Assembly: GCA_013365325.1 (NCBI GenBank)
Contig: JABVXV010000004.1
Location: 948,428-1,012,427, forward strand
From: Dipetalonema caudispina
Lineage: Eukaryota > Nematoda > Chromadorea > Rhabditida > Onchocercidae
Direction: 5' to 3'
Length of the DNA stretch: 64,000 nucleotides
Of this stretch, positions 26,224-38,797 are shown one piece after another (within the stretch, counting starts at the first letter, position 1; every line of letters begins with the position of its first letter). The notes below the pieces were generated by a model that saw only the letters and a list, made by a program, of their open reading frames with translations, made no database searches and was not told the DNA's origin. Position numbers and translations under genes: made by a program.

Positions 26224-27863
26224 AAGCTCTGTGATATTAGTCTTTGGAGGACATACATTGCATGCTGTGGTTTTCATGCCTATATCTTTAATATACAGTT
26301 TTCTGTTTTTCTTTTAAGCATTTTCTAGAACAGTGAATTGCAGTAGGTTTCAGATTATTGGAAGCAAAGTTTACTCAGTTTTTCCAGAAGAATTGGGCCC
26401 GGCGAATTTTGTCATTTTTCAGTTTTTGAACTAACATTTATTTGCAATGCTTTCGATTATTGCAAAGACATATAGTTTTTTCCTTCACAAGTTGCTTAAG
26501 TAAGTGGTTTTGCATCTCACCGTTTTGATTTCATGTAAAACCTAACATGTGATGAGGTATTTCCCTATTATGGGTATCTTTATTGCAAGATAATCAATAC
26601 TAATTTGTTATTACTTTCATTATCAGTGTGAAGGGATGCAACCCATCATAGTTCACTAAATTAGTTTATTTCGATATATTTTCCGTTGTGTTTTACAGTT
26701 TTCGCACATATCTTCTATAGTTTAAAAAAAAGTGATGGAGAGAAGTCCTAAATTTCTCCCCAATGTTTACCTGAATTGCCCCACTGTTATTAATTATTAC
26801 TGTTGTTATTCCGGTGTTGTTATTGATCTCAGCTGATAATGCTCTTCTACTAGCAGCTGAAAACTGTAATAGTGTTTCTATTTTGATATTTTCATCTTTG
26901 CTGGGACTTAGAAGTTGTAGAACTACAATTATTTTTTAAATTATCACCAGTATGTAAAAACTGTGATACAATGCGCACCAGCTGTACAGCCTTTGTTTTG
27001 AGGGAAACAAACGCTCCCACATATCTTCTTAGCATTTAGCCTCAGTTGCATCTTTGTAGTTTACCTGAGCCTCAATTATGTTCCTTCCTTGATTTTTTAG
27101 CCGATTGGAATGCTGCGAAGAAATATACTGTATCCTGTAATGTCACTTTTGCTATGGGTTGTTCTTCTGACTTCTTCAAATTATTTCTCATTTTCTCGAA
27201 TTCGATTTTCATTAGAAAAAATATATTATATAGCGAAGTTGGTTTTCTCATATCCTCTTTATTAATCCTTATTTTGAATTTCCTAATTGTGATGCCGTCG
27301 TTTCTGTTTCCTCAAGTTGCTGAATCTCTGTGATATTATCATTCAGATGATAATGTGCCAGATGCTTTGGTTCTTTTTTTTTCAGCTAGATCTATCCAGT
27401 CCGTTTGCCGTTTAGTCTTGATCGTTCAATGAAACTACACTGACTTCTGCCAGCCGATTTAATTTGAATATATGAGGAACCTCAAATTTGACTCGACTTA
27501 TTTTCTTATTTTTTCTCTATATTGTATAACTAAATTTTTGGAAGTGTTCCATTTGAACTAGTCTGATCCTACTTATTTAAGTCTAAATTAATGCTTCAAA
27601 ATCTTGCTTATTTTTAACTGCTAGATCATGGATGATAAATAAAAAGTACGACTAAGATTATTTTTAGTCCTTATTTTCCATTTAAGGGAGTAATGCTAAA
27701 GTAAGGTAGCTTCTGAGCGTTTCCTGCTTTTTCTTGTAATTTCGGTGCTTGTGCGTTTTTTTTTTTCCTTTTTTAATCGGTTACGTTTTATTGAATGAGT
27801 TACGTGTTTCTAACTTTGGAGCAATTTTCTGACATTTGTTATTGGGTTTAGAAATTGAGGTCA
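26224..27863. other. Intergenic region between tfg-1 and the GMPPA gene
   Basis: About 1.6 kb between two genes on the same strand, with no third gene visible. T-rich tracts are frequent. A TTTAG acceptor ends 13 bp upstream of the GMPPA start codon, which could be a trans-splice site or the end of a 5' UTR intron. The spacing is too large to argue for a tight operon, although filarial operons can have long gaps. Confidence 0.5.
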
Positions 27864-30800
27864 ATGTTTCGATCAGATTGGGGCGATACACAACTGGCAT
27901 CATCAACGACAACGACCTTGAAAGCTGTTGTTCTCGTCGGTGGTGCACAAAAAGGTAACCCGACTTGAAATTTGGCACTGTCATCCATTATTGTAAATAA
28001 ATACTTTTTGAAACTCAAGTCGAGATTCTTTAGAATGCTGCTTGCAAGTCTGGCCCTTATTTCTCTCTACGCTTTTTTCTTATTTTTGCCAGTTCTGCTT
28101 ATTGCATACGTTGTTTCCCGTTGCCCACTTCGTCTCTGATACACCCTCGTACGTTTGCATTCAGGTACACGTTTTCGGCCACTTTCACTGCAACTTCCAA
28201 AACCACTATTTCCGATCGCTGGGGTGCCGCTTATCGAACATCATATTGAGCAGCTTTCAAAGGCAAGTTTTAGCAATATGGTTCTGCATGGTCATTGCAG
28301 CAGTGTTCGAGCATAGTGATACCTCTGCGATATTTTAAGAGTCATTATCTAAATAAACACAAGCATCATTATTAGATACCTCCTACCACATACCGTACAA
28401 GAGCTTGAATGGATTAGATGGTTAAGCCTTGAAACGTGAGCTACCACAAAATGTAGTTATATAATCATATGAAATGCAAAAATACAGCGGTTCCCTTTTT
28501 TATTGGTACAGATGAAAAACATAAAATTTTTAGGGATTTAAAGGAAAATTAGAAAACTTTAAAAGTTGATATCAGAACGTGGTTTTAGTTTTAGTTGGCT
28601 GCTGTAACAGAAATTTACTTGATTGGATTCTATCCAGCGAAATACTTTCACGACTTTATTCAAAAATGTATGGAAACATATAGCATTAGAATCAAGTACG
28701 TTTCTGTTATTCGTTTGCTTTTTTGATCGTGATAATATTTGTTGATTTAAAGCATATGTAAATTGTCAAATCCTTAATAATTTCATGCAGTAACTCTATA
28801 CTGCATTCTCAGATTTCAAATCATTTTTCAAGGAAATTGGAGAGGAAGAGAAGGGGAACTTCGTTTCTATATGTAGCTAAAATCAATTTCCTTTTCTACA
28901 AAAATCTGTATTTTACAGGAGGGAATACCTCGATTTTAATTACTATGACAATTGATCCTTCGATTTTTTTGAGTGGAAATTGGTCATGGCAGCAAGAAAA
29001 TTTGAGAGTTTCCTTTCTTTCCAGATACTTAGAAGAACCTGAGGCACTGGGTACAGCCTGTGGTTTGTACCATTTTCGGTCAATCTTGCTTGAGAATAAT
29101 CCAAGTGCACTATTTGTGCTTAACGCTGATGTTTGTGGTGATTTACCGATTGCCGAAATGGCTTATGAACTAACCGTGAAACATGACGCTCATGGATTAT
29201 TGCTTACAACCGAGGCTACTCGCGAACAGTCCATCAACTACGGTTCCGTCGTAATCGATCCGAATGGCAAGGTTAATCTGTAAAATAGAATATGGTAGTA
29301 CTGACCACTGAACTAGTATCACGAAATCGAAATTCTTTTGATGGTATATTAAATGTTTAAGGGGACAGTGTCTAGAACTTTACGTATTTCTGCTACTTTA
29401 AAATTTTCAAACTTTAGGAAAATTTCGTTACATTTCAGATAAATGTCTTTTTCAGGTTCTTCACTATGTCGATAAACCAACGACTTTTGTGTCACAACAC
29501 ATTTCATGTGGTGTTTACTTGTTACGCGTAAATGTTGTTGAAAGGATTGGTAGAGCGCGTAGTTGTTCAGATGCAAAGCAAGTGTGTATGCTTTATAACA
29601 TCTTAAAATCTCTCTTTTAAAATATGCATAAAAGCAGTAAATTCATGGAGAACTTATGTGATTCTGGAATTTCTTCTATATCTTTAGTCTTTGCTTGATT
29701 ATGACCATGGCTTTCAAGATTTATTTCTATTTAAAGACTTATAATTCAACATCCAGATTTCGGTAGCTTTAGGTTTGGTTTGAAACAGAGATTTTTCCAC
29801 AGATGGCTTCGGAATCCGTACTCTATGCACTGAAAACAAAACGTTGGTGGAGTCAGACAAAGACTGCTGCGTAAGATTTATATTTCAGGAAATGATTATT
29901 GAAGTCTCTTAATGAGGCTTTACTACTTTTTTCCGTGTCGTTTAATAACATCACATGAACTATTAACAGTAGTATATTTCCTTTCAGTGCAGTACTTTAT
30001 GCAAATCGCCATTATCTACGTTTGTATCATGCTTCCGATCCATCACGGCTGTGCCATGATAGGGCACAAATCGTTGGCGACGTTTTTATCGATCCTACTG
30101 CTGAGGTTAATATTTGCCAGTTTGATTTATTTACTTCAGTTAACCTTTCTAATATTCCATGCATGAATGCAGTAATAGAAATGAGATCGTGGTGCCGGCC
30201 GAGCACATCTTTACTAGGTCTGTCAGAATTGAGTGCACATTCTCGTTCATAGTAATACTGTGATAGTAGGATATCGCGCCTATTAGTATAGCTGATTATA
30301 AAAGAATTAGAATCAGCTATACTTGATTAGGATTGCCTGATTCTAGTTACCCACAATTTACAAGAAACTTCTAAAATTATGTCATGAAGTTCTGTACAAT
30401 CGTTGTCATTCCGCTTCACATTTACAAATTAAATGGTAATATAAAAGGAAGTTAACCGTAATTCAGGAACAATAAAGTTATTTATATCCAAGTGGTTTTC
30501 GGACTTCTCAAAGGATTAATCCGTTTTGACCTTACATTTAAGCTTCAGATTTTTTGAATAAATTCTTATTGCAGATTGATCCAACTGCAAAAATAGGTCC
30601 GAATGTGAGTATTGGTGCGAAGGCCAAAATTGCAGCCGGTGTTCGTGTTCGTGAAAGTATCGTTCTAGCTGAAGCAGTAATCAACGAGCATGCCTGTGTG
30701 TTACATTCAGTAATCGGCTGGCGCAGTGTTGTTGGTGTATGGGCACGTATAGAAGGTACACCAATTTCACCAAATCCAAACATTCCATTTGCTAAACTGG

Positions 30801-30958
30801 ACAATAAACCGTTATTCAACATTGATGGCCGCCTTAATCCATCATTAACTATTCTTGGATCTGACGTTCATGTTCCTGCTGAAGCAATTATCCTCAATTC
30901 TATTGTTCTACCATACAAAGAACTCACATCTAGTTACAAAAATCAAATTATACTGTGA
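27864..30958 (+). CDS. GDP-mannose pyrophosphorylase alpha (GMPPA) homologue
   Basis: Eight exons: 27864-27954, 28165-28262, 28595-28695, 29025-29271, 29456-29581, 29803-29870, 29988-30105 and 30575-30958 (TGA). They give 410 aa. A nucleotidyltransferase domain starts at about residue 19 ([20 protein letters not shown], then [14 protein letters not shown]). It continues with [23 protein letters not shown] and [12 protein letters not shown]. The last 150 residues form a left-handed beta-helix of hexapeptide repeats ([20 protein letters not shown]), then [15 protein letters not shown] and the family-typical C-terminus [12 protein letters not shown]...NQIIL. GMPPA is thought to be a catalytically weak regulatory partner of GMPPB, limiting GDP-mannose supply in the cytosol. 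The loop before [11 protein letters not shown] looks several residues shorter than I recall in vertebrate GMPPA. Intron 2 has a GC donor (AAAG/GCAAGT). GMPPB is the only close alternative, and the terminal IIL argues against it. Confidence 0.92.
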
Positions 30959-32839
30959 ACATAAAATTTATCATTTGCTTTTTGTTTCTTATTTAGGTAA
31001 TTTTTGTGGTTTGTTTTCTATTCATTGTAATATGTAGAAAATGTTGCAGTTCAAGGGAAAGAGATTCCAAGTTTTATTCCTTAATTTCGATCCTCCTTGA
31101 TGGTGGTGGAACTTTTCCCCAGTATGTCTTGCCTTTTATCCTTGATTTAACCGATAATACAACCAGTTAGTTTAGTATCCTTTACCTCTCGTTAACACTC
31201 CTCTTTAAAGCTTGCTTAACTTTCAATTTATCTTACCATTTCGTTGACTTCCCACTTTCTATGACTTTTTCTTTGGAAAGGTTGCATTTTAAACATAGCG
31301 AATTCGGCAAAAAAGTTTCAGTTTTTTCGAAGGTATTGAGCCAGATTTGGCAAATGCCATATATTTTAGGTCGGATCATGTTTTATTAAAAAATATTGTT
31401 CATGGGTACTAATCATGTAGATAACTGTTTATAACATGCATATCACTATATCTTGCCTTCATTTTTATATTTAGAAAGAATTTTCTGTTGATCACATAAA
31501 TTCCAGCTGTATTTTTGTTGTTTCCTTCCTTAACGCACTAATAACATGGTTTTCTTTCTTCTTGTTTCATTTCTTCATTATTTTTAATACAAAGACAAGA
31601 AGCACTTATTTGCTTTCGGACAATGAAATAAATGCAGTTTAAAGATAATTTGAAATTCTTTCTTTAACTGTGCCTTTCATTGGTCTTTTCTTATTCGATG
31701 ATTTTATCATCAAATTACTCGCAGGTTTTCTGATTAATTTGTCCTCATTCTTGTTTTATAGAATGCGCGTTTTATATCTGCAAGTGGGCTAAATGTTTCT
31801 ATAATTTACAAAACTCATCCTTGGTTTTTTTCTTTTCAAATCTTTTATGGCGTTAAATAATTTTTGTTGTGAACAGCTGTGATACGCTTTATTTTACTAG
31901 GTTGTGTTGCTTTTCTTTATGTTTCATTTTATTGTTTTATCTGATATTCTAGTCAATCTTTGCGTTTTTAGCGAAAAATAAAACATTAGAAAGTAATGTG
32001 TTTACCGCGCTAATTACAAGTAATGTTTTAAAAGAGTATGTTATTGATTGATTTGACAGTTTATTGATCATTACATGCTACACCTGATGAATTAGACAAC
32101 TGAATAGTAACTACTATTTAATTAGGGTATATTCCACCAAGAGCTTCCGAAAGATGATTCATAATTCATAATGTCCTGAAATGAACTCATTGAATTGATA
32201 AGATGCAATCTATCATAACTTAGGTAATTGCTACCTCATAAAAGAATCTATTCGATATAACAGTTTAGATTTGTGTGGAATTGAGAATACCATCTGTGCT
32301 TTATTGATGAGTAATTCGACGGATTTATTTGCCTCTTTTTGTCGATCAATCTTTAACTAAATGATGAGTATCAAATGTGAACGATCGATTGGTTTAAATT
32401 TGTACGCATAATAGCTTAAAATGAGTAAATTTTTTGAAGTTTGGCGGGAAATAATAGTGAATAAGAAAGAGTGATGGTATGGTATAATTGATTGCTAATC
32501 ACATTTAATGTTCAGGCCTGTTTATATCAATCTCCAATCATCCAGATCAATTCATTCAACAAATTTCCTTACTCTATCATTGTTTCTTCTATTACTTTTT
32601 TTTTTTTGTCTTTTAAAATTGAAACTTTAAACTGATTTCAATCAATATTGATGAATCATACATTGTTGTAATTGTACCTGTTGATTGATTCACAACACTT
32701 ATTTGATATATACTAATGGTTTAGGTGAAAAAGAAAAATGGAAAAAAAAAAAAATAAAAGAGAAGGCAATTGTGATTCATTCATTTGATCGGATCTTCAA
32801 ATAGTATAATGTATTTTTTTTTTACAAGTACTCAAAGAA

Positions 32840-32847
32840 ACACACAC

Positions 32848-32882
<35 letters not shown>

Positions 32883-32896
32883 CAGACACAGACATA
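32840..32896. repeat. (CA)n/(GACA)n microsatellite
   Basis: A short CA run passes into about nine perfect GACA units and then degenerates into CAGACA. It lies in intergenic DNA. The open frame that crosses it on the minus strand is only a product of the repeat. Confidence 0.95.
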
Positions 32897-34068
32897 TAAA
32901 TGTGCAGAACTAAATATGGATTAGAAAAAGAGAAGATAGGAATGCTTTTTTTATTCCAATCGACCTTCGACATTTCCATCCTTATTCATGTTTTTTATGA
33001 TAGAATGAAAGAAATATTTAGTGCCATTTAACATTTTTTTTTTTCTTTTTGTATTGTTTTATTTTTTTGCATAATCTTTAAAAAAAAAAAAAAAAAATTC
33101 TTTAAATGTTCTTCAACAAGCAAATTTTTCTTTCATTTTTATCATATCAATTAAAAGTAATCAATAGAATACAAATATGTTGTTATTTTGAATTATATTG
33201 GAATTAATTTTATTTTCCAAGAATAAATTATCATTACGTTGAAATAAAATGATTGAAAATTCATTGTTGAAATAAAAGAGTTTTTTCTTTTTTTTTTATT
33301 GATTTAATATTAATTATTTTGTATTAAAGGTATAGTTTGAGAGTATTATAATTAGAATGAGAAAAAATTGATTCCATTATGTCTGTTCAGATATATTATG
33401 CTATTAATAATATGTAAATTTTGAAAAGAAATCTATTTGCATTTTGTTTTTGCAATGAAATCATTTTATTACATAGAAAACAGAAAACAAATTTGTTGAT
33501 GTATGAATGAAAATGAAAAATTTTGCATATAATTCAACTCCATACAAATTTCCCATTTGAAATGCCATTATGAGATTGGAAAATTAAACACTTCTATACA
33601 ACATCATCCATTTCAATTTTTTGATGAAAGGAATTGTTAGAAAGGGACGATCAATATTAATAAATATTAATACATATATAATATATTTAGGTCAAAATAA
33701 TCAAAAATTCAAATTCTTTTTTTTTTTTTCTCATTATCTTTAAAAAATTGTTCTAATTTCAAATGAAATTTTCCAATAAATTGCAAAATGTTGAAAGTAT
33801 TATTTCTCTTTACACTACAATAAATGTTCATTTTCCTTCTTTGCTAATTAATTAGATGTATAGATCATTTTGTTTATAATAAGAAAGATATATGCTAGAA
33901 TAAACTGAATAGAAAAAATGTTTATTCTAACTAAGGCTATAGTTTAAGTCTAAACTAGGTAAATTAACCTATTAAGAAATTAGACATGTTTATCGTCTAT
34001 CATATCAGACGTCCATCAATTTCACTCCTTTCATTTATTTTCCTTTTCAATTTATTGAGAGAATGGAA

Positions 34069-34094
34069 AGAGAGAGAGAGAGAGAGAGAGAGAG
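34069..34094. repeat. (AG)n microsatellite
   Basis: A 26-bp AG run is followed within 300 bp by long CT/TTC-rich stretches (34140-34350). The purine/pyrimidine asymmetry opens a long but meaningless frame across this region. Confidence 0.9.
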
Positions 34095-34871
34095 TGAGAA
34101 AGATATGGACGATGGGGTCGTTTACACACATACATCATTCTATTCATTTCTTTTTCTCTCCCTATCTTTTTCTTACCATCTCTCTGTGCTCTTTCCTTTT
34201 CTATGGCCTTGAATGGTTCGATTCGTCCATTTCTTTCTTTTTATGCACTAATCTCTTCTCTTTTTTCATCCCTATCTTTCTCTCTCTCTCTCTCCCTCTC
34301 AATAATTCTCAAGATATTCCGTTCCATTTCCTGTTTTCATTTTTTTTTTTTTTCCCCCACAACATCGTAATCGTTGCTATGAACATCGGTTGTACTATTC
34401 GCAAAGTTTTTGGATGTTAAAAGTATCATTACTTAACTATCATTCGGATATTAAAATTTTTGAATTTATCGTCCCAAGTAGGAGAATAAAATGATCTCTT
34501 ATTAGGTATGTTTTTATTAGTATTGCAAATCTTTTACCTAATCAGTTATATCATCCAACTTAGATACCTTAGCATTAATTTGCATTTAGGTACAAAATAA
34601 AATTTTTCTTCTAGATTCTTCATTTTCATTCGTATTCAAAAAAAAAAAAAAAAAAGAAAAAAGAATAACAAAGTATCAAATGCCTAGTATTTGTGGTAAA
34701 TAGTGACCCTGAAAAAGATTCTTCTTCTTTTACCTGAAAGACTCAGATGTCGAACTTTTAAAGCTTCTGAAAATTTGCTCTTTAAGTTAGGAATGTTTAT
34801 TACAGTTGCTTATCTTTAATGTATAATTTACAACAGATGAAATAAACTATCTCATTTCAGTCTATTTTACG

Positions 34872-34896
34872 AAAAAAAAAAAAAAAAAAAAAAAAA
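34872..34896. repeat. Poly-A run (25 A)
   Basis: A homopolymer of 25 A in intergenic DNA. Similar shorter runs occur at about 34638 and 36669. No transposon body is recognisable next to it. Confidence 0.9.
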
Positions 34897-36174
34897 CCAA
34901 ATTCGACAGGAAAAGAATTTTAATTCCAAATTATTCTCATTTTTTGGGTAAATATAAAATGAAATGCCAATATAATAAGGAAAAAAATAGGGATTTTGAA
35001 TATCACCTCTGATCTGAAGGTAAACCATTTATGTAATAATATTTCGGTTATAATGCTAACATACAAACATCGAAATATTTTTTTAGCTTAAAAAAGAGTT
35101 TCATCATTTAAAAACTTTTTTTTTTTCAAAGAACAAAAAATGAAATTAAAGGGATCAGTTAATTTAATTCATTACAAGAAGAATGTGGAAGCATAGGCAT
35201 TAGAAAAGTGGCCTAGTGAACTATGATTTTGTTATCATAGAGATTAAACCACAGGCTCGTCCTAGTTCATCTTATCACCAAATGTAGAAATTGGTTGAGC
35301 GATTTATCGCAAAAATTTTAAATCGTATATTGTGATGGTATATCAATTAGGTAAAAGAATAGGTAAACGCGATAACAGCACAACTTAGCAAGCAACCACT
35401 CCTCTACTCATATCCATTTTACTTACTTTACCTATTTTCTTCTATTATTTTACCATTCATTTTTATACATTTCTTATTTACTTAACTATCATATTGTTCA
35501 TTTCTTACTTACTTTATGAATAATATTTGTGTATTCCCTTTTGTAGTATCAGGAAAATAGGTGAGAAAGATGAAAGGGATACAGATGAAAATTATCGTGA
35601 TGTTGCTTTATTCATTCTATGAATTCTATAGAAACAATTAATGAAATTATTGCAACGAAAATGATACTAATGAAAACTGAGATGATATCAAAAAATATTC
35701 CAAAATTTCTACAATTTATCATTATTTTTGCTTGTCTTCTTGCTAAGTACCATTATAATTGTGTAGTATTAGCCAAGGAATTTCTACTCTTTTTTTTTTT
35801 TTTTTTAACTAACGAAAATATTTGTCTTCATAGGTTATAGTATATCTATGAATGTCATGTCGTAATTTAAGTGAAATAATGCAGAGACATTTAATTGTAT
35901 ACCTTACTCTTTGTTAACTTAGAAATTTACATTCTGTCATAGAAAGGGTGAAAATAGGTAATAAAAAGTAAGAAGGATAGGGAAATACTCATTTGTTATG
36001 TTTCATTAAGTAATAAAAATTTAAAAGAAGAAATTCTCTTACTATATAAGCAAATTCAATTATCTGCTTTACAGTTCATTCACTTATGTTATTTGCTTAT
36101 ATGTTTACTTTAGTTATTTATATATTTACATATTGAATTACCTTAATTCTGAGTAGTTTATCAGTTCCTAAGGA

Positions 36175-36216
36175 TTTATTATGTGTAATATTTTATTTAT
36201 TATGTGTAATATTTTA
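36175..36216. repeat. Perfect 2 x 21-bp tandem duplication
   Basis: The 21-bp unit TTTATTATGTGTAATATTTT plus A occurs twice without a mismatch, at 36175-36195 and 36196-36216. It is a recent local duplication in non-coding DNA. Confidence 0.9.
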
Positions 36217-36664
36217 AGTTGCTTAGCTATAAATTTTCCTCACAGAGAGCTGCTGAAATGAACAATGCTTCATGTGATGAATAAGCAATTTAAAAATTAT
36301 GCATATATTATAGAATATTTAAATTCTTTTTCTCATTCTAATTTCCATTTTAATTTACTATTTATGATAAGATTGTACTCTCATTTTGTTAAAAGATTAT
36401 TTAAAAGTAAACTCGTTTTGTAAAGAATTACTGTTTCGATTTGTAACTAGAATTTAAATAGTAGGAGTAGTAAGATGATTTTTTGAATAACAGTTAATGA
36501 TTATTTTAATATATTAATCGTTCTTTGCGCGTTATATCGTCATGAAAAAAATATACTTAATATGTATTTTAGCAGTCCGCTAAATGGATTTATCAGGACG
36601 ATTTTCATCCGGCAAAGGTTTGAATTTATTTGAAATTTCTTAATTTTTATCTCTGAACTAATAA

Positions 36665-36695
<31 letters not shown>

Positions 36696-37108
36696 GACTC
36701 TTTCTTCCGCAAAAGAATCCGGAAGTACGGGACAACATAGGAAATAAATGCACTTTTCTTTAATTTGTAACCTTTAATACCAAAGAATTGTTTTTTTTTC
36801 CTGTAGTTCCTATTGCACTTCACATCGATTTAACAATACCTTTATTAAATTCAAAAGTTAAGCTAAGTTATGGTAAACCATTCGATCGTTACTGCCTATT
36901 ACAGTTAAAAGTTAACCTTATTTACTGAATAGTTGCACCAGACAATGTGTAACAAAAACATCATAACATATTACATGCATGCATCATTTTATCGAATGTT
37001 TTTGTAAAATATAAATGAAAAATTAAAAATTCAAATGAATTAAAAGCAATCATGAAATTAAATGTTATATAGTTATCAAATTTAATGAAATATGATTGTT
37101 GCTAACCT

Positions 37109-37255
37109 TTAAACTTGAGAATGTCTCGACAACAGACATGTTATCTTTTGTTGGTCATCGGTCAATAGCACTGCATAATTGTTGTCATCAAACTGCTTGA
37201 ATCCTACAAACCATTTAACCCAAGTAATGCCAACATTTCCAATGACTTCCCTCAT
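37109..37255 (-). CDS. Small candidate ORF, 48 aa, hypothetical
   Basis: An ATG-started frame of 48 codons (MREVIGNVGITWVKWFVGFK at the N-terminus, ending SRHSQV) lies in a patch that is less AT-rich than its surroundings. The residue mix is protein-like, with two Trp and balanced charges, and is unlike the Phe/Ile/Lys/Asn-rich frames of neighbouring DNA. No signal peptide, domain or convincing splice partner was found. It may be a remnant of an exon, a fragment of a mobile element or chance. Confidence 0.2.
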   Translation of the reverse strand: MREVIGNVGITWVKWFVGFKQFDDNNYAVLLTDDQQKITCLLSRHSQV

Positions 37256-38797
37256 CGTTCTCGATTATTTATTTCAATCAATTTATACGTTGTTTCTGTT
37301 TACATCTGTCTGTGTGTACTCATTTGAGTGTTGTGGGTGTGTATGATTAAGTTCCCACCATGGCGTACTTCACAGTCATGTGACAAAGCAGAAATCATCC
37401 CTCCCTCTTAATGTTGTTTACCTATTCTCGTCACTGATAAAAGTAACTCAAGTTGAAGCGATAAGCTAGCTGCTACTCGTACGATTTCTTTCAATTTTTT
37501 CACTTAATACTTCAAATTTTAATTTATGCATATTTAGCCATTTATCAATTGCTTTGTTGAATAGTCCTGAATAATCTGATTCAGTATCATCTGAAACTAT
37601 TTTAACTTTTCATAATTAAGATTACATCGTGGACATCTATTAGTCATTTCATTACATTAGTTATAAACATTTGTAACTAACTAATAAGATATCTTAGTCT
37701 ACCACTGTGGTACATATATATGTTTATTTTACCATCCTTATTTTAATGAGAAAATGTATGTCAGATGATACTCTTATTGTTATTGCCTAATTGTTCTTTC
37801 TACGCCGAAATATACGACACGTTATTTTACTGCTCTTAATTGCATCCTTTGCAGAACTATGTACATGTATCAAGCATGCTGCACATGTTTGCCATTTTTT
37901 CGACGTAAGCGTTTCTTTCGATATCCCATTACAATCATTATCATAACGTATCATTTCATTTCTCTTAATTTTTACAAGAAATATTGATTACTAATAAGTG
38001 ATTTGAAATAATTAATTATTATCAAAGCATTATGTATAAATTTTAAGACAGTTAAATTTAGAAAAGATCAAAGTTAATGAGTAATGATTATAAAAGGAAG
38101 TGGAATTAAATAGGCTACCTGATTTATCTCCAATGTTGCTCTTTAAATTTAATTCAAGAGATTGAATTCCTGTTATTATTATATGGTTATAGATCCCAAA
38201 TACGGAGAACGTTAGCTAATTAAGAACACACGCACATATATCAATCAGTTTTCTAGCTTTCTATCTATCGTATGATGATTGTCTGTGCTTCAAATAATTA
38301 ACAAAAAGTAAATTGAATGTCAATAAAACATCAATGAGTAACCTCTGTCTTCTCCTGATGTTTCCTTCTATGTCATTCTTAAACTGTCACCATTCCCTAA
38401 CAATTCAATTACTATCCTACAACCCACTTCTTTATTGGTTAAAAACTATAGAAATTTTACACTTCTGTCTTAAATCCACCAAATCAAGCATTTAGTGACA
38501 GCTGTGCAGTCATCAGAATTCGCCAATATTTTCCATCATTTTATAGCAAGTATAATAGCAATAGACTTCAATTCCTATTGCTATTCAATACTATTTACGT
38601 ATATCGCTGAGCAAGAATATATTCCAAATGAAATAATATTGAATTCTGCGTTTTCCTCTAAGAAGAAGAAAAGTAATATTATTCGGAACGGAAACAGAAA
38701 ATAATGAATTAATTCAAAATCTGGACTCATCTTCGTTGCCTGTACAATAATCCATATTATTTTTTCCTTCCCAGAAAAGAATTAATACTCATTATTA

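Larger units (their letters stand above)
30959..38797. other. Gene-poor region upstream of anc-1
   Basis: This 7.8 kb stretch has no multi-exon gene that I can support. It presumably includes the 3' UTR of the GMPPA gene and the promoter and possibly 5' UTR exons of anc-1; a CTTCCCAG acceptor ends 24 bp upstream of the anc-1 ATG. It is rich in homopolymers and simple repeats, listed separately. A less AT-rich patch at 37100-37400 carries a 48-codon minus-strand ORF. Confidence 0.55.

Noticed and set aside
32797..32979. Minus-strand frame with Ser/Val/Cys repeats
   Set aside because: It is created entirely by the CA/GACA microsatellite.
33986..34420. 144-codon plus-strand frame
   Set aside because: It is a product of AG and CT/TTC-rich low-complexity sequence (Arg/Glu run, then Phe/Leu/Ser), with no domain or splice context.
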